Below are positions 48,435-59,385 of a stretch of 64,000 nucleotides of DNA, piece after piece. The notes beneath the pieces are model-generated. The model was not told the DNA's origin. It did not search any database and saw only the letters and a list, made by a program, of their open reading frames with translations. The first letter of the stretch is position 1, and each line of letters opens with the position of its first letter. The DNA comes from Endomychus coccineus (Eukaryota > Arthropoda > Insecta > Coleoptera > Endomychidae), in NCBI GenBank assembly GCA_958510875.1, contig OY294068.1, forward strand, positions 78,549,978 through 78,613,977, written 5' to 3'. The position numbers and the translations under genes are program-made.

Positions 48435-48971
48435 TTGTATATTAAGAGCGGAAAGTTATAAATAATAAATTAAATAATATCAAAATTAGCTGCTTACCTG
48501 TGGGTTTTATACACATATCAACAAGCAATTTACTTCGTGTAGATATTGGAAGATTATATTTATCCATTTCATATAAAAAGCAGAAGCACAATAATTTTTT
48601 AATCACGAAAGAACAATGACAGAATATTGTTAGGTTAGGATAAATGCGGGTTACTTCTATCGATTTCCAAGGTCGACTGATTCAATACCTCGTAAACCAC
48701 AATACCGTCGCTTCATTGTGGGATACAATGTTTTGCTTCAAATTGCAATATCTCTTAAACCGCAGAAGTGGTGGGAACACGTGGCTTAGGTGGTATTGCA
48801 ATTAAGTTTGTGGGATACGAGATTTCTTATTTCTAAACTACTGAATTTATTATAAAACAGTGGCTTATGAGATTTTGCATATACATAAACATACATCCCA
48901 TGAGTCCAATGAAGCCAAAATGTTGTTTTGGCATAAAGTGTGGGTTAAGAGGTATTGCATCTTAAGCGACG
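48435..48971. repeat. E2 5' region with repeated subterminal words
   Basis: Besides exon 1 (48498-48567), this part holds several diverged copies, in both orientations, of a word like GTGGGATACGAGATTTTGCA or its TIR form GGGTTAAGAGGTATTGCATC. They lie near 48699-48719, 48745-48765, 48782-48805, 48818-48836, 48860-48880 and at the terminus. Such subterminal arrays usually bind the transposase; here that is inferred. A promoter for the transposase gene must also lie here, but no clear TATA or initiator could be fixed. Confidence 0.6.
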
Positions 48972-49105
48972 ATATGTGGATCTTTCGGCTCTTTTGCAAC
49001 CATCCTTTAAACGCTTCTTCCCGTTCCCAACTTTCTTGGTATTTTTGAGTATATGACTCCTTTTTTGAATTAAATGTGAAGCCTCCTCATTTTGGCATCT
49101 GATGA

Positions 49106-49804
49106 CAGAGGCGTAGCGAAGATTGTGCGCGCCCGGGGCAGCTATCATAATTGCCCCCCCCCCCCCATGTCCCAGCCACTTGATTCTTGAACATATTTAT
49201 TTTCGTATACAACATTGCCAAATATATTAAATGAAAGAAACAAGGGAACACAGTTTTTAATAGTATCAAGTACCTGTCTTTTAAACTTACATGTATTCAT
49301 TGAACAATAAATCTAGATGTGTATTTTACGAGCTTTCATTGATGCAAATGTATCTATTATGCGTGATGCATCAATCGATTCGAAATTCTCTTTCTCTATA
49401 CTCGACAGAGCTAAGTCCGACAATCTTTGTTGCTCCATTGATGATCGCAGATAAGTTAATATTAACTTTAACTTGCTAAAGGACCGCTCACAACTTGCAA
49501 TAGATACAGAGACAGCAGGATCTGTAACACAACTCTTAAATTCGGAAAAAATCTTTACCGTACTGTATAAGAAATCGGAGTAGTTCGATGGGGGTATCGA
49601 CGACATTTTCCCGTGAACGTAGTAACATTCTGCAGTCAATGATGTCGTTATACAAGCCAGTGCCGTCAACGCCAGTAGCGTAAAATTCTTCGAAATTTTC
49701 ACACTGTTTTTCCCCGCAATCGAAATCTGAATCACTCATCAATTCTGCAACATTCAAGAGGAATTTGGCGCCCCCCTGAATCCGCCCTCCTCGCTACGCC
49801 ACTG
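49106..49804 (-). mobile_element. hAT-3: 699-bp internally deleted hAT with 8-bp TSD
   Basis: CAGAGGCGTAGCGA at the left and its inverse with one mismatch (CAGTGGCGTAGCGA) at the right form the termini. TCTGATGA (49098-49105) and TCTGATGG (49805-49812) are a 7/8 target duplication. Only the 3' end of a transposase gene is left inside, so this is a non-autonomous deletion derivative. C-runs near both ends resemble those of hAT-1 and hAT-2. Confidence 0.9.
49313..49757 (-). pseudogene. hAT C-terminal dimerisation domain remnant
   Basis: Two overlapping minus-strand frames represent one protein broken by a frameshift near 49590. The upstream part (49757 to about 49590) contains NVAELMSDSDFD and IDCRMLLRS. 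The downstream part (to 49313) contains VSVSIASCERSFSKLKLI, TYLRSSMEQQRLSDLALSSI and a basic end. The [ST]-x-ERSFS-x-L block is diagnostic of the hAT dimerisation domain. The zinc-finger, first and second acidic residues are deleted. Confidence 0.85.
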
Positions 49805-50153
49805 TCTGATGGAACACTCTGTATATGAAACAAAAATCAAAATAGTGTAGGAGACGATGTGATGTATAGTCCCTGACTGACATTTAATCTGGTTTAACTG
49901 AATTTAAAAGTCATCTCTCTAGTATAGACTATTTATAATATTAACCAACCCTAATGAGACATGATAAAATAGAAAATTATAATGCATATAAAATAATATT
50001 TAGCCGAAATATTAATAAAATAACCACCTTGTAAAAACAACTGAACGATTGGGAGACTCTTGCTTCAGGATGGTCAATGGCATACCTGGAAAGAATTAAA
50101 GCTTCTGAGCATACTGATTCTACAGTGACACGACTTTACTAAAGTTAGACATA

Positions 50154-52689
50154 GGGTAATTCGAGGATGGATGGTCCAGGTTTTGATATTTCATGTTAAC
50201 ACTTTCATAAGTTGAATTAGAATTGCCGTTTATTTTTAAAACAAATTTTATTAAGTTTAGGAACATGTATTAAATACTAAAATTCATAAAAAAATAAAAC
50301 TTAGAACTCATAAAAAAAGAAAAAATTGTTAACAAAAACCATCTCCCCCACATTGCTGAGGTGAGGTGGCGCAACTAAAAAAAAAAGTATTTTGGCTAAA
50401 ATGTCACTTGGTTTTACATACAGCAATACCACAGTCGTGGCAAACGTTAACAAACTTGGAACAGGAATCATGAAACCATTTTGAGCAACGTAAGCAATTA
50501 ACCCAGTCATCAGATTTTGTGGTTTGGGAATACTTTTCGTCACATCCAGTGCAAGCCTCGTCAGCTTCGTCCATATCATCTGAAGAGTTATCCATTGTTG
50601 GTGCTTCTAGATTTTCGTCTGAGGATGAGTCAATTTTTGAAGCTTTCTTAGTTTTCTTTTTGGTCACTTTTGATTTCTTAAATAGTGGTTTTAATTTACT
50701 AGTGTTTTTTTCTTTCTGTGTTGTTTTAGCAGCTTTTTTTCTTTTTGTCGCTAATTGTTGTCTCTGTGGTTAAAATTTCTGCCAGCTGCTTGCTCCTTCG
50801 TCGAACCGAATTAAGGTCAGCAGACACAACTGGAACAGGTGAGATTATATCCAGTATTTTTCCAGGGGTACGTTTCATTGGAGTAGTTGCATTAGTTTCT
50901 GCAGGCGGTTAATTTTGTTTTTCTGGTACAGTTTTACCTACAGTCTGCCAACTACACCAAGGTTGTTGATTATCATCAGCAAAAGCTTTGTTAAAACTTT
51001 GAGAACTTCCATCAGAATTTTGTTTACTTTCTACTGCATCAGGGATAGCAAATACTTCGGTCAAATAGGCGTCATCTGGGGTAAGAGAAGGGTTAAATGG
51101 CAGAATTCCCGTAGCCTTAAATGCTGAAGTTCCATTATTTACAGTTGCAGACTTGTTCCATCCTTCAGCAAGTAACTTTCCAAATTGTAATCTGGTGAGC
51201 TTTCGTCTTGGGTTATTATTAATGTACAAATTGCAAGCTGAGTAGTAATTTAATTTTAACGACCTGAAAAAACATCTATCTAATGGTTGCAAAAATTGTG
51301 TCGTATGACTTGGCAAGCAAAATAATATGATGTTGTGTTCAATACAGTATTCTAGCATTTCAACGTTACTGCAATGTGATGCATGACCATCAAGCAATAA
51401 CAAAACTGTCCCTGTCAGCTTCCTGGGGACAAACTGATCTTTGAGCCACTGAACAAATATGTCACTGTTGACATAGGCCGCTTTTCTGACATGTAGACTA
51501 AAGATCCTGGTAGCATCCCATCCTCAAACTCTTGTTTTTTATTTTTGCCTTTCATTACGTAGGTAGGGGAAACAAAAATGCTTTCCGCGTTACAACATGC
51601 TATAACCGTGATAATTTCTCCCTTTTCACCGGAGCTGATACTTGCGATATTTTTAGAACCTTTCTTAACAATGACATGGTCCGGCCTATTATTTAGCTGT
51701 AGACCAGTCTGGTCCATATTGAAAATATGTCCAGGTTTATTCATAAGGTCATTTTCCATAAGAGTTTTTTCCAGCAGCTGAAAATAGACCTCAACGTCTT
51801 TTTTGTTCATACCCAAGGATCGATCAATGGAGACCCCTTCTGCTTTTCTCACTGACAGCCTTGGGTTTCTCTGCAGAAATAACTTAAGCCACGGAAAACC
51901 AGCTAATCTTTATTCCTTACTAAAACCGTGTTTAATGCCCAACTGTTCGGCCAATTTGAAAGCCATACTTCGCACGTCGGTTCGAGTAGAAGAAAATCAG
52001 TTTTTTTGAAGTTTTAGAATATGTTTGACCAACTTTTCTTCAGCATCTTCGCCTAATGTAGAAGAGGGTCCAAGAGGGCTTTTCTTTACATTTTTTCTCA
52101 ATTTTCTTCTTCGTAGAGTGGTTGCCGGTACCCCAAAATTTCGAGCAGCCTCATTAACTCCCATTCTACTTTCGTTAACGGTTTGAATGGCTTCGGTTAA
52201 CTGTTGTTCGGTCCAACTAGCCCTGGAACAACTTCCAGTTCGCTTGTATTTGGTAGGCATACTGAAAAGAAAAAGAAATATTAATGAGCCATCTCACCTC
52301 AAAAATAGGTAAACCATCTATCCTCGTTGTGAGAGGAGAGATGGCGCACCTTAGAAACTAAACACATTATGAAATATTCGTCATTTCAAGGTTATACAAC
52401 AAAACTGGAATGTTTTCACATACTTGAAGCGATAACTGGACTAAAATTATTGTCAAATTTAAAGTTCACTAGCACAAAGAAGGAATTACGAAAAAATTTT
52501 GTCCCAACCGATTCACAGTATAAGACGATATTTAAATACGCCTTTAACGAGTGAACACAGACGGCACGGCGATTTGTTTACTATGAACTGAAGTACATCA
52601 GAACGCTTGCACTCATCTTTAACACTTGCGCTTGCGCTCTAAAACCATAGCGCATCTCATCTTCTGCGCCATCTATCCTCGAATTACCC
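50154..52689 (-). mobile_element. pogo-1: Tc1/mariner-pogo DNA transposon in the gypsy LTR
   Basis: GGGTAATTCGAGGAT at 50154 and its inverse ending at 52689 form 21-bp TIRs with one mismatch. The empty site is preserved in the other LTR (GACATAAGTG at about 59690), which proves the insertion and its boundaries. A TA duplication would be expected; the right copy reads CA, one mutation away. The TIR word CCATCTATCCTCG recurs inside at about 52314-52326, next to GAGAGATGGCGC. 52261-52689 is otherwise the 5' flank of the transposase without another gene. Confidence 0.9.
50404..52260 (-). pseudogene. pogo-1 transposase: psq HTH, DDE_1, C-terminal PHD-like finger; frameshifted
   Basis: Start ATG at 52260 (MPTKYKRTGSCSRASWTEQQ). 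An N-terminal pipsqueak-type HTH (EQQLTEAIQTVNESRMGVNE, then FGVPATTLRRR) is followed by a frameshift near 52000 and a TAA at about 51915, then a CENP-B-like region (GFPWLKLFLQRNPRLSVRKA). The DDE_1 domain has FNMDQTGLQLNN (first Asp), SSGEKGEIITVIACCNA, a frameshift at about 51430, LLLDGHASHCSN (second Asp) and FLQPLDRCFF (third Asp). The C-terminus (50667-50404) is Ser/Asp/Lys-rich and ends in a cysteine-rich finger (ACTGCDEKY, CLRCSKWFHDSC, CHDCGIAVC). At least two frameshifts and one stop inactivate it. Confidence 0.85.
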
Positions 52690-53546
52690 AAGTGTAGTGA
52701 CTTAGTAAACATCTTAAAACTTTAAATACTGAGTTGTTGCATTAACGTAAATACTCCAATAACCTCCGATCTAGATCACTTTACAATAACACTTTGTACT
52801 GAGGAGTGCAATGGACACCAAAACGCGAGGGTCCTCTCCAGACACAAAGCCTTTTAAATACTTTATAGAGTCGTGCAATGATCCCAGACCTGCTCAAAAT
52901 ATTAACAAGCAACAATAAACACCGATCTAGATCACTTGACAATAACACTTTGTACTGAGGAGTGCAATGGACACCAAAACGTGAGGGTCCCCTCCAGACA
53001 CAAAGCCTTATTAAATACTTTATGGAGTCGTGCAATGGTCCCAGACCTGCACAAAATATTAACAAGCAACAATAATACAATTGTCAATACTCTACAGGCA
53101 AGACAGTTAACAAGCGGTAATTAAAATATCTTTTAAAGTGGATTATTTGAATAATATTAAAACATCAATTCAAACTAATAAGAACTTAAGTATACTCTGT
53201 GAGAAAACTCACCCTTTCTTGTAATTTAACACTTATCACAATGCTAGTACAATTTAGGTAAACATTTTTTCTCTACTATACTGACTTGAAGTGGAGCAAA
53301 ACTCGAATGAATTCAATAGTTAATTAAATTTAACTCTAAGCCTTCTTCGATAGTGCACGTGTGTTTTAAAAACACTCCTGCATCGCAGTCAGCGTTAAGT
53401 TTGTCAACAGTCTCCAATCTAAACAAAACAGTGTCGTTAGCCCATCTCAATTGCCCGTCTAAACACGGATGAAATTATTTTACGGTTATTTATCTGTAGG
53501 TTAAAGCATATCAATATAGAGGGTCTTACATTCGGCCATCCTGCTA

Positions 53547-56159
53547 TCAACGCGTCTCGAGTTGACCGGCTTTAACTCCATCAGGATCTGATAGAACTAT
53601 TCCGTCTTCATCGCTGCTCTGATCTGATTCACCAGAGGATACTCCACCGTCTGGTACCCAAGGTCGCATACGATCGACCGCAATCACGTTTTCGTATTTC
53701 GCTTTTCTAGTGAGACGACGTGACTCCGTCATGTCGGATACGACGTAACTATCATTAGGTAGTACGATTTTGATGATCATTGGGCCATCATAAGGAGAAG
53801 ATAATTTCTCACTAGTTCCAGTGGCACGTTGGTTCTTCATGATCAACACTAAATCTCCAACTTTATACTTTTTTGGGTTCTTCCTTCTTTTATCGAAGTA
53901 TCTCTTTTGGTGTCCCTGAGAGGCTATCAACTTTTCGTCAGCTTCTTTTCTGGCTTGCAGCAAATTTTCTATTACGTCCGGAATTTGTTTGACTTCATCG
54001 AGTAAAATACTTTCACTGGACCCTCTAGGTGAATATCCAAATAGAATTTGATTAGCTGTTTTTCCTGTTGATTTGTTTACAACGTTATTCATCGCAAATT
54101 GAATCTTCTTAACTTTATCATCCCACATATCTTCTTCTAAGGTGGATGAAAGAAGTGCTCCTTAAATAGTTCGAGTGATTGAGTCTTTCTACTTGTCCAT
54201 TTGCACGTGGAGTGGCAACAGCGTTAAGTACTTGTTTGATATTATTTTGTGAGCAAAAATTCCTGGCATTTTTGGTGGTGAAACAGCTTCCTCGGTCTGT
54301 GATTAATAATTTAGGAGATCCGTAAGTAGCCCAAATGTTCTTGAGGTATTCAATTACATACATACATACTGCAAATTTAGTGAACGCCTCGATGCCAGCA
54401 ATTAAATACAAATTATTCTTCTTGCTTTTTGGGAATGGTGCTAAATGATCGAGGTGGAAAATGTTCATAGGTTGAGAGTCTTTTGAATTGGATGAAGAAA
54501 TCCTTCCTTCTTTCCGGAATTACGTTTATTGTATAAACATCAAATGCAACAAGCAATATATTGTTCCACGTAGTTTCTCATCTTGGGGAACCAATAATTT
54601 TCGCAAAGACGGTATAACGTTTTTTCTAACGCAAAGTGTCCAAACTCGTCGTGAGCAGCTTGGACAACTCGGTGTCGCATTCCTTTTGGAACAACCCACT
54701 GCAAACCCCTTGCAGTTATTCTGTAAGCACGTCCATCTCGCAATGCATAATTTTTATATATTTTCCTATGACTATCTGTTTATGGAGGTTTCATCAGTAT
54801 TTGTTTTATCTCACCAATCTTGGAATCAGTAAGTTGTCCAGACAATACCCAATCTGCTTGTTCAATATGGAACATTTTCTTCGGCGATTGATAAGATGAA
54901 CAAGGTTTTCGAGTCAGAGAATCGACGTGTTTCATACGATTGCCTGGCCTAAACTTGACGTCAAAGCGAAATTCCTGGAGCTGAAGCCACCATCAAGCAA
55001 TTCGTGGAATGATTTGTTTCTTTTCACCAGTTGCCTTCAAGGAATTACAATCTGTGATCACTGTAAAATCAATTCCTACTAGATAACTACGGAAATTCTT
55101 TATGCTGCCAACTACTGCTAGTGTTTCAAGTTCGTAGGAATGATATCTCTGCTCGGTCTCTAAGGTTTGACGGTTAAAATAAGCTACTGGATGAAAACGT
55201 TCGTCGGGATGTAATTGCAATAATATTCCAGCTAAACCTAACTTGCATCGGTGTGAACTTCGGTAGGTAAGGTTGGATTGAACAATGATAGAATTGGTCT
55301 TCTAATTAATTCTGCCTGAAGTTTTCGGAAAGCATTGTCCTCCTGCTCTCCCCATTTCCATTTAACATTTTTCTTCGACAGGGTAGTCAACGGTTTGCAA
55401 TTATTGCATAGTCTTTCACAAAATGTCGGAAGTATCCCGTTAGAGCAATAAATTGTCTTACGTGGTGTACAGATGTAGGTGGTTGAAATTCTTCGACTGA
55501 TTTAATTTTTTCTTTGCCCGGACGTACTTCACTTTGGCCAACTTCAAAACCCAAAAATGTGACTGAATTCATTAAAAACGAACATTTTTCCAAATTTAGT
55601 GTGAGACCTTCTTCGCGAAATATTTGTAAAAGATTCTTTAAACTCAGGAGTGCCTCATCTATTGTATGGTTGTGTAACAAAACATCATCTAAATAAACGG
55701 CAGCATAACTAGCAGTAGGTTTTAGAATTTGGTTCATAAATCGCTGGAATGTTCTGGGTGCGTTGGTTAAGCCAAAAGGTATTCGATTGAATTCATACTG
55801 TCCTGAAGGTGTGACAAATGAAGTATATCGTTCGGAATTTTCCTCTATTGGAATTTGATGGTAGCCTGCTTTCATATCTAAACTTGTAAAATATACACCG
55901 CCTTGTAACCTACCAACTTGATCATCAATCCTTGGCAAGGGATGATTGTCTTTAATGGTCATTGAATTTGATTTTCTGCAGTCTATACACATCCGGTTTT
56001 CCCCATTTTTCTTCTTTACTAACAATAGTTGGGATCAGAGTCTCTTACGAGTACAATGTCATTTGTTAATAATTCGTCAACAATATTCTTTACACAATCC
56101 TGCTCAGATCTTGTCATTCTATATGGTTCATACGAAAATGACTTTCCATTCTTTAATTG
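53547..56159 (-). pseudogene. Gypsy pol: RT, RNase H, integrase (degraded)
   Basis: RT (56025-55387) shows LVKKKNGENRMCIDCRKSN, LPRIDDQ, FTSLDMKAGYHQIP, FGLTNAPRTFQRFM and the catalytic VYLDDVLLHN. RNase H/tether (55220-54993) shows ELETLAVVGSIKNFRSYL and VITDCNSLK. Integrase has an H2C2 zinc region (54743-54540, AHDEFGHFALEKTLYRL, then CC) and a core with HLDHLAPFPKS (first Asp), LLITDRGSCFTTKNA (second Asp) and TPRANGQVERLNHSN (Glu). A chromodomain-free C-terminus with YKVGDLVLIM and a GPF-like DGPMIIKI (54128-53547) follows and ends at the 3' LTR. Frames change at least five times, so the polyprotein is dead. Confidence 0.9.
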
Positions 56160-56167
56160 AAGGCCTT

Positions 56168-58417
56168 AATGTGAAATAATGATAAGTCACATAAGGTAAA
56201 TTGTTGGGAAAACGAATTTAAAGTTTTTAAAAAATATTAAAAATCAATCGGAAATTTTTGGTTAATTAATGTTGTATACTTTGTTAAGACTAGTACTGGT
56301 ATTCAAATTCTGCTATTCCTCGGAATAAAAAAAAATTTAATGTGTGCAGAAAAAACCTTTTATTAAAAAAATGAGGCTTGTTACATTATTGTTTTAAAAC
56401 AAAACATTAAAAACTTAAAAACCACTTTGGTTAAAAGTACGAAAAAATTAGGTTAAAAGGGACTTCCATCACTCAACTATGTCGAATTCGTCAGCGCCTT
56501 CAATTTCAGGGTTTTCATTAGATGAGCATTGTAAGGAAGACAAAAATTCATGATGAACAGGAGGCACAGGAGATTTGACATTATCTAGTTTCTTTTTTGA
56601 TATTTTTATTGGTTCCAAGTATTTTGGGCGTAATTCAGAAAGCAATGTCTGGGTGGGACGTCCTTTTTTAGTGATAGAGACTGTTTTGTAGTTGTCATTT
56701 GATATTTCACTTAAATTACTTTACTGTTATCAGATTTAAAATGAAAGGAAAATGCACTACAGAAATTAAGGTTTTCGTTGTCTTCCGTACGCAGATTTTT
56801 TTTGATGTTAGTTAGGATGGGTTGGAAATTCAGGAAATGACTTTGATTCATAATAGTCAAGTTAAAGGGCTGTTATATTCGATTCTCTTATAACTTGTTG
56901 CCAATCACTTGGGGAGTAGATAAGTGGGGCTTACTTTCTGTGACGCTTTTCGATGAGAGCGAAATCACGCATCTTTTGTTATTGTTTTTTAGAATAATCT
57001 GTTTCTTCTTTGAGACGATCTTGCATTCCTTTTGCTTTGGCTTTATGTAAATTGAGTTCTGCTCTCAATCTTGTCGCTTCAGGTTCATTATTTGCTAACT
57101 TTGCAGTTTCTATTTTGATAGTAACCTCGTCACATATTTTACATGTGTCAGATTTGGGTAACTTGGAACCAATGTTGTACTTTGTGGAAAAAATAATCCT
57201 ATATGTATGTTCTAAAACTGGTTCGATGCCCTTTTCTTGACACCAAGGCACATATTTTTCTTTGTAAAGTCTCAATATACTCATGTCGCAATCTAGATAC
57301 ACTTTACTCATATTTTGGTTCCGGCTGTAGTGGCTCTGATATTTAGGGATCGATTCTATGTGGTCCTGGACGCTTTGTCTCTGATGGTCCTTTATTTTAT
57401 TTGGTCTATTTTGATGTTTCCCACGATTGTCTTTTTCAGGAACTGCCATACCTTGAATCTTTTTGGAAATAATATTATTCAATCTACCCTTTGATGTTTG
57501 CAAACCATGAATATTAAAAACTCTTTTTTGCAGACACATATTTTATTCCATTAATGTTAACAGAGTAGCTTGCATTTGACAATCTGCTAGACTGCTGCCG
57601 CTTCTGTTTTTTTGGGTAAGATCTCTTCCTGTTAACGATTTCAATACAACTAAAAATATAACTAGTTTGGAGCTCCCAAGAACCCAAATCACAGAACTTA
57701 TTGAAAATCTCGTTTTCGGAGCCCCCCGGCTTTTCTCTGCAATTTTTCTTACATCCACAAGGTGGCCCAAGTTCTCGAGCGCCAACCTTTTTCTTTGTCT
57801 TGTCGCTAACATATTCTTGCCCAAGATTCCTTCTACATTTTCTTTTTTGTCTGGAATAACATTCTACATTCTCTTGTCTCCACCTGCTTTTGGGAGTTCG
57901 TTTAGGTCTTTTTGTCGTAGTTGGGCCCTCACTATCTTCACTTGCCACATCATTTACATCAGACTCCTAGAATATAAATACAATAGTATAACAAGCTACT
58001 AATTTTTTACATTAGAATGCTCAACTGCAAAATTGTGACAAGCCACATTATTTAAAAAAAGCTTACCTGCTGATTATTAGGTTGATTGTCATTGTCACTA
58101 TGACTATAGTCCTTATCGAGATCACTGTCATCTACGGGTGATTCAACATCATCACTAAAACTGCTCATTTTTTAACTTTATAGCAAAACACTACAGCACG
58201 AACTAATCGGTATCCGCCATTTTCTGTGGCTTGTCACTATTTAACACAAATAGTCTCTGAAAAGTAGAGAGTTGCAATGAGATGATTTCTGGATTGTGGC
58301 GGCATCTATTGACAAATAGGTAAGCTCTCAGTCAAGTGGCTTGTTATATTATTGCATTATTCTATTACATAGTAAAATAGATTTTGAAAAATGTGTGGCT
58401 TGTTATTGTTTCACATT
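56168..58417 (-). mobile_element. E3: third E1-family transposon, inside gypsy pol
   Basis: The ends AATGTGAAA[T/C]AAT and matching inverse share about 26 bp with a few mismatches (56168 onward and up to 58417). The junctions sit in a palindrome, AAGGCCTT on both sides (56160-56167, 58418-58425), so the duplication may be 8 bp AAGGCCTT, 4 bp TTAA or 2 bp TA. By analogy with E2, 4 bp is favoured. It separates two contiguous gypsy pol segments. Subterminal GTGGCTTGT[TC] words (58020-58400) recur near the right end. Confidence 0.85.
56469..58168 (-). pseudogene. E3 transposase with its catalytic core deleted
   Basis: Exon 1 is 58067-58168 (34 codons, ATG at 58168, MSSFSDDVESPVDDSDLDKD; donor GTAAGC). 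Exon 2 starts at 57966 after CTAG and is in phase. It carries a basic stretch (KRPKRTPKSRWRQENV), a Cys-rich motif (PPCGCKKNCREK), a KKEF-type Cys/Lys block broken by frameshifts near 57540, SHYSRNQNMSKVYLD, and KLPKSDTCKICDEV. After 56979 the protein jumps to C-terminal sequence (SDWQQVIRES-like region near 56900, then RPTQTLLSELRPKYLEP) ending at 56469. The D-x-C-x-x-Q-N core that should lie between is missing, so E3 is a non-autonomous deletion copy. Exon 1/intron position parallels E2. Confidence 0.75.
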
Positions 58418-58425
58418 AAGGCCTT

Positions 58426-59180
58426 CAACTCAACATGCATCTTTACTGACTTAGCGCAACCAAGTCTCGATATATCTTGGGCAAAACAGTCTCTGAATTC
58501 CTGAAGTAAATGAATTAATTTTCCTCTGACATGGCTGGGAACTTTTCCGATTACGATTTGATCTTCTTGCAGTAAAGGAACTTCGGAAATTGTAATTCTA
58601 TTCATTGATTCAGTGGGACAACAGTTTCATTATTTTCAGTACAAGGTCATGCTCTAGCGAATGTCCTATCTTTTCGGAAATATAAGTCGATATTGGATAG
58701 ATTAATACAAGGTAGAAATACTCTATTGTTAGCTTCTATGAGTAAAACTGTATTGGGAACTAAATACTGTTTTCCTTCTTGTGAACATAGAATTGTTTCT
58801 ATAAAAAGATCACCTTTAAAACTTTCGGTGTGAACATTTATCTTAGCTATATGGTTTTGAAGTATTTTGACATCTGTTTCTAATTTCAAAATTATTTTTC
58901 CAGTTTTGGGGCTATATCAATATTGTTTAAGTCGTTATGATTTAGATTTGACTCCATGAATCTTAGACATGTCGTATTTTTGAATATTATTATGTTTGGT
59001 AGCTCTGTAAAATTTCTACCGAAAAGTATATTTACATTCTGTAATTATTTACAATATTCAAATTGTTCAATTTACCTCAGCCGTCCCAAAAGTTATTGTA
59101 TTGCCATGATTTCAGTAAAACGATTAAAAATCATTATTTTGATTCTCTTTTTGATCACTACCAGTACTACCTATGTTATA
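58426..59180 (-). pseudogene. Gypsy protease end and pre-RT region (upstream of E3)
   Basis: The minus-strand frame at about 59050-58970 contains NILFGRNFTELPN, the conserved last strand of a retropepsin. It continues through TESFKGDLFIETILC and RVFLPCINLSNIDLYF to FRKDRTFARA. After a stop, 58605-58426 encodes LIHLLQEFRDCFAQDISRLG and KMHVEL, the segment just upstream of gypsy RT. Its continuation lies on the other side of E3 (SYEPYRMTRSEQ at about 56135). The catalytic D-[ST]-G triad and all of gag are absent, replaced by about 200 bp of non-coding leader down from the 5' LTR. Confidence 0.75.
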
Positions 59181-59385
59181 AATATCATCAGACGGCGTCG
59201 GGTCACGCGCTCATTTACGACTCATTATGCTTAAGGAGGCAGAAACAGCCTGTATATACGTATCATCAAGAGAAAAGTAATATAAATAAATATCAGAAAA
59301 TTTATGTTAGGGTAATTTAATAATGTCAACCAAGACCATGAAGAATTCTAGTCTTGCCCGGTAGTTATCCCACTTCTGAAAAATT

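Larger units (their letters stand above)
42874..48567 (-). pseudogene. E2 transposase, split by a nested transposon in intron 1; three frameshifts
   Basis: Exon 1 is 48498-48567 (ATG at 48567, MDKYNLPISTRSKLLVDM) with donor GTAAGC. Exon 2 starts at 44952 after a TTTTTTCCAG acceptor and is in phase. The intron is 3545 bp, about 150 bp without ISL2EU. Exon 2 encodes an acidic Ser-rich repeat linker, a Cys-rich motif (CVSNLCKK), CPDISEEKRRQLFWKM, KVNVCKKLFLSTLS, a Cys pair (CDLCYQY), MVLMMDLQAVKVCPSL, the YSDGCTYQNRNNIM box and RWHTQMQCDSIHS, then SIRPGKKNVTDIRAIKYSP to the stop at 42874. Frame changes occur at about 44400 (short by one A in an A-run), 43740 and 43150. The homopolymer positions leave open assembly error, but three in one gene favours a pseudogene. 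Confidence 0.75.
42575..48971 (-). mobile_element. E2: DNA transposon of the E1 family, 4-bp TSD, carrying a nested ISL2EU
   Basis: CGTCGCTTAAGATGCAATA begins at 42575 and is exactly inverted at the right end, 48953-48971. The similarity continues inward for about 33 bp with two mismatches. ATAT at 42571-42574 and 48972-48975 is a clean 4-bp target duplication. Without the nested element (45040-48432) E2 is about 3.0 kb. The transposase is related to that of E1. A 4-bp duplication argues against CACTA (3 bp) and is compatible with Sola- or Chapaev-type integration; this is inference from family knowledge. Confidence 0.9.
49846..53530 (-). repeat. 3' LTR of the gypsy element (contains pogo-1)
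   Basis: After removing pogo-1 (50154-52689) the LTR is about 1.15 kb and aligns along its length with the right LTR, except for the tandem repeat region. It holds two copies of the roughly 154-bp LTR repeat unit starting at CCGATCTAGATCAC (about 52767 and 52921). Small ORFs at 52781-53080 are repeat translations, not genes. Confidence 0.9.

Noticed and set aside
52781..53080. 99-codon ORF with an internal duplicated peptide
   Set aside because: It is the translation of two LTR tandem units; the same happens at 59891-60133 in the other LTR.
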